A stretch of DNA of 25,352 nt, taken from Gnetum montanum (Eukaryota; Streptophyta; Gnetopsida; Gnetales; Gnetaceae). Shown here in pieces: positions 10,250 through 19,348 of the stretch. The stretch covers positions 154,453 through 179,804 of the forward strand of contig MNCI01030241.1 in NCBI GenBank assembly GCA_015680685.1, read 5' to 3'. The translations under genes and the position numbers were made by a program. The notes beneath the pieces were generated by a model. The model did not search any database. It had not been told where the DNA came from and worked only from the letters and a program-made list of their open reading frames with translations. The stretch's first letter is position 1. Each line of letters opens with the position of its first letter.

Positions 10250-10690
10250 ATGATGCATGGAATTCTCTTCTTCTCAACTTTGCCAAATTCATTCTTCTTG
10301 GAAATCTCAAAGGAGAGGTCTCTAATGCCCATTCATACATCAACAGTGCTCAACTAAGCCCTTCCCATAATGACTACAAAATCCCCCTTACAGTTGTTAA
10401 CCTTAATCATAAAGAAATCGACAAGATTGGACCACCCATAGATAGTGATCACAATATCCTCTACCAGTGCCAAGGGAATAGTGATGGATTGATTTGCCAA
10501 TTCTAAAAAAATATTGCTCTTCTTGAGATGAGTCAGGTTTCAAGCTTTGTATGTTTTATAAGAAATTAGATTGACACCAGAACCTAAATCAAGAAGAGCC
10601 TTGCATGGCTTATTCCCAATGATCTACAAGTAGATGAGGGGACTTCTAGGATCAGCTCTATTCCTAGAAAGGTTTCCAACCTTAATCCAA
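10250..10690 (-). pseudogene. Retropepsin remnant (minus-strand element)
   Basis: The aspartic protease segment reads MLTHIVSNWIKVG before the active site, then KALLDLGSGVNLIS, a central ELANQSITIPLALVEDIV strand region and a C-terminal VIMGRA. The active-site D-S/T-G is D-L-G here (10582-10590). A single C-to-T change in a TCA codon would explain it, and the plus copy keeps DSG. Several TAG/TGA codons interrupt the same frame. It would have matured the gag-pol polyprotein and is inactive now. Confidence 0.8.
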
Positions 10691-10799
10691 TTAGATACAA
10701 TGTGGGTTAACATGAATGTACAGACCTTGGGAGGTGTTTGGTTTGAAGGGTTCTCGAAGGAAATAGATGCAGAGAATGAAGGAGACACAGGACGACCAA

Positions 10800-13045
10800 C
10801 TACATGAGTCTATGAGGGCTTGGTAGGACTATTGGTTTGGAATAATGGTCATTTATGGGATCTAGTTTCTAAACCACTTAGTTGCAAAGTTGGCTATAAG
10901 TTAATAGCCCTTATAGCATTATGTTGCTATGGTTGTCTGGGAATTTTGCCCTACATGGATGGAGCAAGTGGTAATTTGATTAAGGATGGAGGGGCATGTG
11001 CAGAAGAATGACAAGGGTGATAAGGGTATGGGGATTCCCCTTTGGGAGATGAGGAATGAGCTCTATAATACTTCAGAGGATAGCAGTGATGCTGGAATGA
11101 AGCATGATTGAAAGAGTCATGTGGAGACATGGGTTGCTGAACATAGTATCCATATGGATTTGGCTGCCTGTAAGGGTATAACTACCTCGACAGTGTCATC
11201 CCTTATGACTGTGGATGCTACCACTGATAAAACTACTTATATGGTTGTGATGGAGCTCCACTTGGATAATAAGCTTGTTTTTGGTGGAACTACCTAAGAT
11301 TATCTTGAGGATATGGTAATCTTCTAGGTGCTTTCCTTCTTATGAGCCTAGGATTCAAAGCATACACCCCAGACTCTTATAAGTGAAACACAACAAGGCA
11401 ACATTCCTTAGGATGTTCATATTGGTAGATTTCACACCCACTAACATCATTTGATTCTAACTCCACAACCTCTTCTACTACAACAACCTTGCCCTTATCT
11501 CTTGGGTAGGCTTGTTTAGCTTCTTTCCTTCTCCTATGATCACAATCACTACTTTTCTCTTTAAATTCTTCTGCAATTTTTAGAGAAAGTTGAAATTTTT
11601 CATCCAAGGATTCCCACATTTTTTACATCTTGGCCAAAATTTCAAAAATAGATTTTTTAATCGACAAGGTTTTTCACTACACCACTTTATCAAGTGGTGC
11701 CTTCCCTTCACTATCATAGAATAGGACCTTTCTTTTGTGATGGAAGGATCCTAATTATATTCCTTACCACTTTCGCATTTCCTCAATTCCTCTTCTTATT
11801 TTTCAACTTGCTCAATGAGCCTTTGGATTTGATGGATCCTAAGTTTTGAAAATCTCTATTGGGCATAGACACCAATGGTTCTCCTCATTTCTAATCGAAA
11901 CCCATCTACAATATGATGAAGCTATTCCCACTGAGAAAAACCATGGCCAAGACATCTGTACAAAAGCAAATAATACCTATCCATGGCTGCATTCAAGCAT
12001 TTATTTGTTCCTTATCACCAATCTTGGATTTGATTTCTTAGATTGGATACTTGGGAGTGCATCTGATATTTATCATTAAATAGCTCAAGCATCGTACTTT
12101 ATCTACGAATTAATTCTAGCTTCAAGAGTGGCAGTAACTTTCTACTTATTTTATGAGTGTCCTGGAAAACAACTTAAGCTTCTGCCAATCATTTTCGATG
12201 TTCTACAAGGCACAAGCATCTTGAAAGGATTGAAGATGGGTTTGTGGATTTGAGCTATATCCCCCTTCAAATATGGGGATAATGTTCATATCTAACTTCT
12301 TGATTCTACGATCTTTCACATGCTTGATTGGAATTTTGACTACCTCTATGATGTTCAACATGTCTGGTTGGAATTCTGACTACCTTTATGATGTTTAACA
12401 TGCTTCAAGTTGTAAGCAAAGGCTCATCATCATCTTGATTTTGATGATGTTGATGATGTCCTTTGCTACCCCTTTCTTTATGGTAGGGCCTACTATCATT
12501 ATTATCCTACCATTCACCTCCATCATAGTTTTGTCCTCTGTGATTTCGGTTAGATTTAGAGGAGGAAGAAGAAGATGGGGATGAAGAGAATGAAGTGAGA
12601 TGAGGACTACCACCACCATGATATCTACCACCTCCTCTCCACTTGTCATAGCCACGATCATTAGATTTATCATCATCATGATGCTTACTTGAGCCCCTGC
12701 CTTAACTCCAACTTTTGTCTAAACTAGGATTATTGATAGTGGACTATAAATTTAGGCTCAAGCCCCCTTCATTGAAGTCAAGGGGTGGAGAATCTTTATA
12801 TTGAGAGCTCCTAGAGGAAGAATCCTCATTGTCTTTTTGGTTTATTAGGAATAAGTAATTAGTGAACCATTTCCCCTTTGTAGCTTCATGGCACTTCTCT
12901 TGGTGCTGATCTTTTGCATTGTGTTTCAATGGGATGGTAGTCTTGATAGTCATGGTCCTACACAATGTATTCCTTGTGAAGATCCNCCTTTGAATTCTTG
13001 GGGCACTGGCAGTTTTGATTCATCATGCCTATGAGAAAAAGACAT
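10800..13045 (-). pseudogene. gag: gag remnant of the minus-strand element
   Basis: The start is ATG at 13043-13045 (MSFSHRHDE...). The N-terminal third reads as a low-complexity S/G/H/D/R-rich chain (about 12400-12720). A retrotrans_gag capsid core follows at about 12300-11840, with segments such as HLQSFQDACAL, WQKLKLFSRTL and DGFRLEMRRTIGVYA. Around 11620-11380 come WESLDEKFQLSLKIAEEF and a knuckle-like CEIYQYEHPKECC (11398-11436). A P/Y/Q/H-rich linker (for example PNPYGYYVQQP, about 11150) leads to protease. Several frameshifts and stops are present, plus one ambiguous base at 12986. Gag would form the particle. The knuckle has Tyr where the second zinc-binding Cys is expected. Confidence 0.8.
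11398..11436 (-). other. Gag zinc-knuckle-like motif, second Cys replaced
   Basis: CEIYQYEHPKECC: Cys1, His8 and Cys13 fit the C-x2-C-x3-H-x4-C spacing of Athila-type knuckles, but residue 4 is Tyr. The plus-strand copy (18878-18916) has Phe in that place. Confidence 0.5.
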
Positions 13046-13184
13046 TTTCACTTAGAAGAAAAATAATAGTATTCTTTAATTATAATTATTAATATTATTT
13101 GAATGGTTGCGATTTTAGGATTTGTTCCAATGATCTTAAATAATTTGCACTAAGTCCTAAATAGCACACATCACTAACTAAAGG

Positions 13185-13202
13185 TCCTCGGCAATGGCAC
13201 CA
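13185..13202 (-). other. Primer binding site, tRNA-Asp type
   Basis: TGGTGCCATTGCCGAGGA on the minus strand, one base after the LTR end. It matches the complement of the 3' end of plant tRNA-Asp in 15 of 18 positions, the primer known for Athila-type elements. All three differences are transitions. Confidence 0.8.
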
Positions 13203-13966
13203 ATGATGAGTGGTAGGTACCACTATGCCCAACCATACAAATCACAAGCATTCAAACATGATCTAGTCAAATTCCAAGGACTTCTAGGTTTTAACATATA
13301 GTAGTTTAGGAGGTGAATTAGCTATTGCAATCGTTGTCTTCCTAGTTACACTTGTGAATATAAGGGTATGGTTAAGTATAACTGAGGCATATGATTTTTA
13401 TCATTTTTATGTTTTTTTGTATTCTAAGTCTCCTAAAAATAAAGAATAAGGAATAAGATAATTCATTAGTAAATTAATCTAACTAGCTAACACTTAACTA
13501 ATCCTAACTAATCTTAACATAAGCATATGTTCCCACTTGTCATACACATCCTAAACACGTATAACACTACTAGGTTACCAAACATTAAGTGTTACTAGGA
13601 TTACTAAGCATTACACATATGCTTGAAGTGGTCATACTTATGTGTTTTAATTAATTGCTATTTATTCTAGATTAATTAATTAAGTACTTAATTACCTAAA
13701 ACATTAAAGGAAATCGCTTAAAATATTAAATGCTTGAAGAAAACAATTAATCTATTTCAACGTGCTGCAAGGTTTATCAGAAATCTGATCTTTATTGCTG
13801 CACACATTGCAATGCTTAAATATAGTAGTTCTCGAATAAATATCCATACACTCTTTGACTCCTACAACAAGCACTTAGAAAATATTCTAACTTTTGGCAA
13901 GAAAAACTAATAGAGCTTTGCTACAACTTATGAAAAAGAATGTCATAAATGTGGTGGAAGGTGCAC

Positions 13967-13974
13967 ATTTATAG
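13967..13974 (-). promoter_or_regulatory. LTR TATA box
   Basis: CTATAAAT on the minus strand, shared with the 3' LTR (1750-1757) and aligned with TATAAATA in the plus-strand element's LTRs. Conservation across both subfamilies supports it as the core promoter for the genomic RNA. Confidence 0.7.
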
Positions 13975-13990
13975 GAAAAACTAGATACCT

Positions 13991-14094
13991 CATCGATAGG
14001 TACATGTCAATGGGTCAAACCCTGCATCAACAGGATCACATCAACGAGATCCCATCAATGGGGTTGTGTTAATGATATCTCATTGATGTATCCA
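13991..14094 (-). repeat. U3 array: seven 14-bp imperfect tandem units
   Basis: On the plus strand units start at 13991, 14005, then after a 6-nt gap at 14025, 14039, 14053, 14067 and 14081, each exactly 14 nt. Typical units are CATCAACGAGATCC and CATCAATGGGGTTG. The array is just upstream of the TATA box in transcription direction, where enhancer repeats of LTRs usually lie. Confidence 0.75.
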
Positions 14095-14112
14095 AATCAT
14101 GATGCTTCATCA

Positions 14113-14117
14113 CCTTA
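14113..14117. repeat. Right target-site duplication CCTTA
   Basis: Partner of CCTTG at 1000-1004. It abuts the LTR end TCATCA at 14107-14112. Together the two sites fix the ends of the minus-strand element. Confidence 0.75.
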
Positions 14118-14729
14118 TCATATGACTATGTTTAGACACGGGTCACATGTTTTTCTAATGATATAATAAGGGGATAGTTGATTTTAAGAAATATGTTTCG
14201 CAAAAATAATAAAAATATTAGTAGTAATGAATCATTGTTGGGCCAGTGAAACCCAAGGTGAAAGTTCAAAAAATCAAAAAATCCCCTAGAGGTCACATAC
14301 TGATCCATACACTTTTGGGCCTTCCTCCTTCCTTCAAGGCACTATAAATATAGTTTATTTTAAGTTTTCAATGTCATAATCACAACATAATTCCCATGAC
14401 CAAGATCTCTTATTAATAAAAATAGAGAGATAGATGATGTGGTCTCACTGCCATGCATAATCACTCCTTCTATAGTCCAATACCATAGGAAAAAATCCCA
14501 ACATGTGGAGTCAATTCATTCTCATGATTAAAAATTTTATTAACAAAGTATTTAAAGTATCTACAAATGCCTAAAAAAATGACTCAAATTGAAAAATTAT
14601 AAAAAATTTTAAAATGATTAGGAATTTCAAAATAGACTAAGAAATAAAATAATAAAAAATAAGTAGAAAATTGAAAAATAACAAAATTTATAAAACAAAA
14701 AAAATTAAAAATGCACTCACAAGGTCTAA

Positions 14730-15605
14730 TCAAAATGGGTATCCCCTCTATGACTAAGGTTGATGAAGAAGATATGAAAAATAGAGTCGACAATGGTAGT
14801 GGGTCTTTTGGAGGATTTGACTTATTATATATTAACTAGTATAAGCTTTTGTGGGTTAGAAGTGTGATAAAGTTGTAATGCACTTGACCTATAAACTACA
14901 TGGATAATATAAGATCCTTTCCAAAGTGCCTAGAATTCTATGCATTAGGTCACATGATTTTAATTGTAATAGAGGATCTTATCTCCTAGTTGAAGGTCTA
15001 GGTGTCTTATTTTCAATACATGCTACTATTTGTGATAAAATTTATGGATTTTATTGTGCATTAGGGTAAGCATGAAGTTTTCATATAGCACATTTTGGTT
15101 CATTATACATTTACATTATGCTAGGGTAAGGTCTAAGTTCAAGTCACATGCATCGGTTAATATATAGATTTTAACTTGAATAAGCAATTTTGACAATTTC
15201 TCATACACTATTTTGTAGTGAGAGCACCCTATAGAAAGTTTCCATATGGACCTATATTTCCATAAGGCATTATTAAGCTTTAGATTCTAATCCTTTCTAT
15301 ACTTCCTAATTGCTCAAGTTAATATCCTAGTTTTCTGTTTATTTGTGATTTCGACTTGATCATTCGCTTGAGGATGATAGGATGCAGTTAGTTTATGATC
15401 CAAACCCAAGTGCTACATAAGATTTTTTAATGTTACCCCTATGAAATATGTACTATTTTAAAAATAAGCACATAAGGCTTGCCAAACTTCTTTACCATGT
15501 GTTGTTCAAAGAATTTGTGTAGTAGTTGATTTAGTCTAATGTGTGACTACAACTTATTATTACTTTGAATAGCCACAATCCCCCTTAATTTATAACTAAT
15601 CTACC
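14730..15605 (-). pseudogene. Integrase remnant of the older copy
   Basis: Minus-strand translation gives HKFFEQHMVKKFGKPYVLIF (about 15480-15540), DALWKYRSIWKLPIG and DACDLNLDLTLA. These align with VNKFGMPHVLIF, DALWNYSSTWKLPQG and YDLDLDLSLA of the minus element. The second catalytic Asp region reads FKIVHIS instead of FDNGTHF. Decay is heavier than in either full element. The similarity fades into a pol-end-like segment near 14740-14790 and the T-rich tail. Confidence 0.65.
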
Positions 15606-16099
15606 ATTTCAAAAAACTTGCCAAAATTTCCCCATTAATGCTAGTTGATTTTAGTCTTGCTCATCATGCATTTCTTGATACTTATCTTTCACGACTCTAA
15701 GTGATTAGGGTCCAAGCCTAGAAAAATCATCATATGCCATTAGCTATACTAATCATACTCTCAAGGAGGCCATAGCTCCTCTAAGCCCTTTATTCTAGGT
15801 GCTATAGGCTAGCTAGATGTAGGCAAGTTCCTATTTTGTTATGCTACCTTAACTGGTAGAGGCTTGTAATCTAGGACCTTAGATTCTAAGGTACATTTGA
15901 CTCATGGACCACATGCATCATCTTTGGTAGGAGTTCTTCTATGTCATTTGGGGTCTAAAGGTCTTACTAATTCATGTTTCAAATTTTCTTAGTCCTTGTA
16001 CTAGTGTCCTTCTCAAGCATCAAATCCTCTTCATCAGTTTTTCTAGCTCTCTTAGCATCCAAGACATTGATGTAGCTCTATGATTGGATGCATCCTGTT

Positions 16100-16530
16100 A
16101 GACTAGGTTTTTCTCCTACCACATGATTGAATCTGAATAGAATGGAGCCCTTTGATGCTAATCATAATATTTCTTCATCTAATATTATTTATTAATGCTT
16201 GTATCTTTGATGTCAGTGGAAAATATGGTTTTGGTAATGCTTGTGGCTATTATTTTTCTAGCTTTAGCCTCCTAGACTACTTTTTGATTTTATGTGGTTC
16301 CCTTGTAATGTTGGATCCTTTGGGATAGTTTTTGTTTCCACTAATGGTTCTTGGCTTAAGGCTTATGTTATTCCCCTTTCTAGGAACTTTTAGATATGCA
16401 AGGATATCTTGACGCTTTTGTTTCCTTGGTTAGGTTTCCTCTCCCTTGTAATTCTAATTTTTGTAATGCTATTTTTCCAAGGTTTTTCTTAGCACCAATA
16501 TAATTGAATTATATTTTCCTCTAAAAAAGA
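16100..16530 (+). mobile_element. Possible 5'-truncated LINE 3' end
   Basis: A T-rich, non-coding plus-strand segment ends CCTCTAAAAAA at about 16520-16530, at the point where homology to the older copy's protease region resumes. A truncated non-LTR insertion would look like this. I could not find a matching target duplication on the left, and I see no LINE protein domain. Confidence 0.25.
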
Positions 16531-16534
16531 GACA

Positions 16535-16700
16535 TTTGCATGGTGGATTTTTGATAATCTATAAATAAATTATTAAAATTCTTAAGTATGTACTCTTATT
16601 GGAAAGAGCTTTTGCCTTTATCCAATTTGATACTACAATGGTAAACATGATAATTTTGATAGTATGTCCTTAATGTGAAGGCACTACCAACTCTCTCTTG
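16535..16700 (-). pseudogene. Pre-protease remnant of the older copy
   Basis: Minus-strand translation gives IIMFTIVVSNWIKAKALS and then IIKNPPCK. These match MLTHIVSNWIKVGNLS and IIGNKPCKALLD just before the protease active site of the minus element. Similarity stops at about 16525, a few codons short of the active-site Asp, where unrelated plus-strand sequence ending in an A-run joins. Confidence 0.55.
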
Positions 16701-16921
16701 ATTTACTTAAAAATATTATTATATGAGCTAGGGTTATAGGCACTTGGTCTTACATTGATTCAGGTAGACAGATAGGTCCACTATCTCCCTTTGCAAGTAT
16801 GGAAACTACCATAAATAAAGGATGCTTCCTAGAATTACACTTAAGTTACAAGTATTGTCATCCATCTACATGTGAATTACTATTATTGCATTCTTTTATT
16901 ATGGTTATTGATGAGTCCCAA

Positions 16922-16997
16922 TATCGGACCCTCTATATCAGACCCTCGATATCAAATATGTGATATCGAAGATCTTGAGGTGATATCGAACATGTGA
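16922..16997 (+). repeat. U3 array of 14-bp units in the 5' LTR
   Basis: TATCGGACCCTCTA, TATCAGACCCTCGA and TATCAAATATGTGA follow each other at 16922, 16936 and 16950. A 20-nt variant starts at 16964 and TATCGAACATGTGA at 16984. The array ends 22 bp before the TATA box. Confidence 0.75.
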
Positions 16998-17019
16998 TGT
17001 TACAGCCTGTCTCATTTCC

Positions 17020-17027
17020 TATAAATA
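17020..17027 (+). promoter_or_regulatory. LTR TATA box
   Basis: TATAAATA, kept in the 3' LTR (25004-25011) and aligned with the minus element's LTR TATA. Confidence 0.7.
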
Positions 17028-17760
17028 AGATATAGGGGCACTTGGTTTGGCATTAGTTTTTTAGTCCCTTAGCTGAAATCTTATAGTTTTTCTATTCTAG
17101 AGTTAGAATTATTTCTGAGTGCCCGCATTAGGAGTTATAAAGTGAACGGATCTTTATTCGAGCATTGTGTACCTAAGCACACCTTGTGTCTAGAAATAAA
17201 GACAAACTTTGTGATAAACCTTGCAACATTTAGAATAGCTTAATTATTGTATTTCATGTTATTTACTGTTATTTGATGCTTTCAATAGTTACTTAATGTT
17301 ATTTCATCAAAGTATTAATTATCAATTATCAATGAATTAGCACACTCAGCACAACCACTTCGAGCATATGTGGAACACTTGGTAACCTAGTAACAACTAG
17401 CATTTGGTAATCCCAGTAGTGTTACACTGGTTCAGGATGTGTTTGGAGGGTTGGAACGGATGCTGGTGTTAGGATTTGATTCACATTAGAGTTATAAAAA
17501 TCCATTAGTTAATTAAATCTTTCAATTGCACACACTTAGGAGACTAAGATAGAAAATATAAAAAGCATAAAAATCATATACCTCAAGTTTACTTAACCAT
17601 AAAATTGTGCCTTACAAGTAATCTTGGGAAGATAACAACTACATAACTCATCCTTGTTCCATGTAGGCACATAAGCACTTAATCCTCAGAGTTCGACCGA
17701 ATCACACATCAATGTTCGTATTCGTATGGTTGAGAATAGGGGTACTTCACCACTCATCAT

Positions 17761-17778
17761 TGGCACCATTGCCAAGGA
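17761..17778 (+). other. Primer binding site, tRNA-Asp type
   Basis: TGGCACCATTGCCAAGGA, one base after the LTR. It matches the complement of the plant tRNA-Asp 3' end in 14 of 18 positions, with G-to-A changes only. Two differences are shared in type with the other element's site. Confidence 0.8.
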
Positions 17779-17895
17779 TTTTTTTGTTTATGCACTAATT
17801 AGAACTTAGAAAATCCTTCCATCATTTGAATGAACCCTTAGAGTTAACTATCCTACAATTTCCAAAAAAGGGTATCGCATACTAAATAATCAATC

Positions 17896-19330
17896 ATGTC
17901 TCCTTCTTATGAGAGTGCTTCACTGACTAGGTTTGACACCATGAACAATTGAAGGTGGGGTGCACATGATGATCCACCAGTGCCCTAACAGTTTCGCATG
18001 GTATACACTCATCCTGATGAGTATATACCAGACTTTACCTTTATCCTCCACTAGGATGAAAAAATGTGATGGCGTGATCTAGAAGGTAACATAGTGTTAA
18101 CTCCCAATTTCTCAATCCCAAGCATGCTTCTTCATGCTCTCACATGAATCGGTATGCAGCACTTACAATCGGAGTACATTATGCATGAACAAGATTCAAA
18201 AGATTATTGACTCACGAAGGCACAACGCCAGAGGGATTTAGAATAGGAAAGACATTAAAAATCCATGTAGGGGAAGTGGTCCCAGGATGTCTTGTATGTC
18301 CTAAGTGAAAATGAGGGTGGTGAACCTATCTTGGGAGGTTTTCCACAAAATGATGTTCCTTTCATTGACTTTGTTCAAGGAGTTATGTATCAAAATCTTC
18401 ACTCACCTAGTCATAATCTAGATTTTGGTACTAATGGACACAAAGGGTCTGAAAAAGGAAGGCCATCTAAGCTCAGAGCCCATCAAATACATATTTTTGG
18501 AGCAAGTTGCCAAGGAGGAAGGAAAGTTAAAGAAAAGAGAAAGTATGAAAGAGTACAACAAAGATCCTTCCCTCTCAAAGAAGAAAATTATATTTTGCAA
18601 AGATGAATAAGAGTCACCACCTGAAGAAATGGTGAATAGAAAGACTTTACCCATTCAAAAATTTTCATCAAAAGTATTATCAAAGGTAGATCAAATGTGG
18701 AATTCCCTAGATGAAAAATTTCAAACTATTCTAAAAATAGTAGAGGAGTCTAGAGAACCAAGTAGTGACCGAGAGAGAAGGAGAAAGAAAGAAGCTAAGT
18801 ACATGCGTAACAAAGGTAAGGGCAAAGTTTTCATCATTGAAGAGGTTGTGGATTTGTATATGGATAATGATGACGAATGTGAGATTTTCCAATATGACCA
18901 TCCTAAGGGATGTTGCCTAGTGGTGTCACATCTACAAGAGTCTAGAGTGTATGCACTAAACCCACGATTAAATAGATGAAAAACACCCAGAAGGTTACCT
19001 TATCCTCAAGGTAACCTAAGGCAATTCCACCAACCCTTGACATATTATCTGAGTGGAGCTCCACAAAAATTGAATGAATAGTATCAATGGTGGCAACATC
19101 CATAATCATGGGAAATGCCACCATCACGTCAACAATACCCTTACCATCAACCCGACCCATATGGGTATTATGTTTAGCAGCCAATCTTTCCACATGACTC
19201 TACTAGTCATATTGCTCTTCAACCTCACTACCAGATCCCTGAGTACCATAGAACTTCTTCTCCTTGGGGTGATGTTCCACATACGTACTATCCCTCTCAT
19301 ATTTCTACATCTCTTCCACCCTCAGCTCCA
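17896..19330 (+). pseudogene. gag: gag remnant of the plus-strand element, capsid core deleted
   Basis: ATG at 17896 (MSPSYESASL). The first 132 codons hold nine stops (3 TAG, 2 TAA, 4 TGA) without a frame change. An open stretch runs 18292-18490. At about 18465 the sequence jumps to SKLRAHQI, which in the minus element follows the capsid core, so the retrotrans_gag core is missing. After a frame shift near 18490 the reading continues with EQVAKEEGKLKKRES, MWNSLDEKFQTILKIVEES and a knuckle-like CEIFQYDHPKGCC (18878-18916). A P/Q/Y/H-rich linker to about 19330 follows. It could not form a particle without help. Confidence 0.75.
18878..18916 (+). other. Gag zinc-knuckle-like motif, second Cys replaced by Phe
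   Basis: CEIFQYDHPKGCC has Cys1, His8 and Cys13 in Athila-type spacing with Phe at residue 4, parallel to Tyr in the other copy (11398-11436). Confidence 0.5.
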
Positions 19331-19348
19331 TTACAACCTACTCCAACT

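Larger units (their letters stand above)
1005..14112 (-). mobile_element. Complete, decayed Ty3/gypsy (Athila-like) LTR retrotransposon, 13.1 kb
   Basis: Ordered on the minus strand: 5' LTR (13204-14112), tRNA-Asp-type primer site (13185-13202), gag, protease, RT, RNase H and integrase (13045-7011), non-coding spacer, a further decayed gene (4957-2121), purine-rich tract (1897-1905) and 3' LTR (1005-1896). The order PR-RT-RH-INT, the integrase without chromodomain, the Asp primer site and the extra gene after integrase place it in the Athila/TAT branch, nearest Athila. The two LTRs have diverged visibly, with small indels, so the insertion is old. No open frame is intact. It appears to sit inside an older relative on the same strand. 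Confidence 0.92.
13204..14112 (-). repeat. 5' LTR of the minus-strand element (909 bp)
   Basis: It pairs with 1005-1896. Read on the minus strand it starts TGATGAAGC at 14112 and ends CTCATCA at 13204, one base from the primer site. U3 carries seven 14-bp units (13991-14094), the TATA box CTATAAAT is at 13967-13974, and AATAAA (plus reading TTTATT) is at 13791-13796. Distance from LTR start to TATA is 139 bp, as in the other LTR. Confidence 0.93.
14113..16908 (-). mobile_element. Older, fragmented relative of the same family between the two elements
   Basis: Minus-strand pieces of a third copy: pre-protease sequence at the right (about 16535-16700), integrase at about 14730-15605, and a T-rich post-pol stretch (about 14580-14720). 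These are in the order expected for one minus-strand element, but protease, RT and RNase H are largely gone. Both better-preserved elements border this copy, which suggests they inserted into it. Between about 15610 and 16090 I recognise nothing firm. Confidence 0.6.
16909..17759 (+). repeat. 5' LTR of the plus-strand element (851 bp)
   Basis: TGATGAGTCCC at the start, CACTCATCA at the end, one base before the primer site. It contains five TATC-initiated U3 units (16922-16997), TATAAATA (17020-17027) and AATAAA (17195-17200). From about 17100 on it aligns with the minus element's LTR. Confidence 0.93.

Noticed and set aside
12395-12679. 94-codon open frame, minus strand, M/V/I-rich
   Set aside because: The frame beside it reads as the S/G/H/D-rich N-terminal part of gag and connects with the capsid core. 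The Met/Val-rich reading is its shadow.
13991-14094. CRISPR-like regular spacing in the U3 array
   Set aside because: Units are contiguous 14-mers without spacers and lie inside LTRs of a plant retrotransposon.
14584-14793. 69-codon F/I/L-rich minus-strand frame
   Set aside because: It falls in the T-rich post-pol stretch of the older copy. The membrane-like look comes from T-rich sequence, not from a gene.
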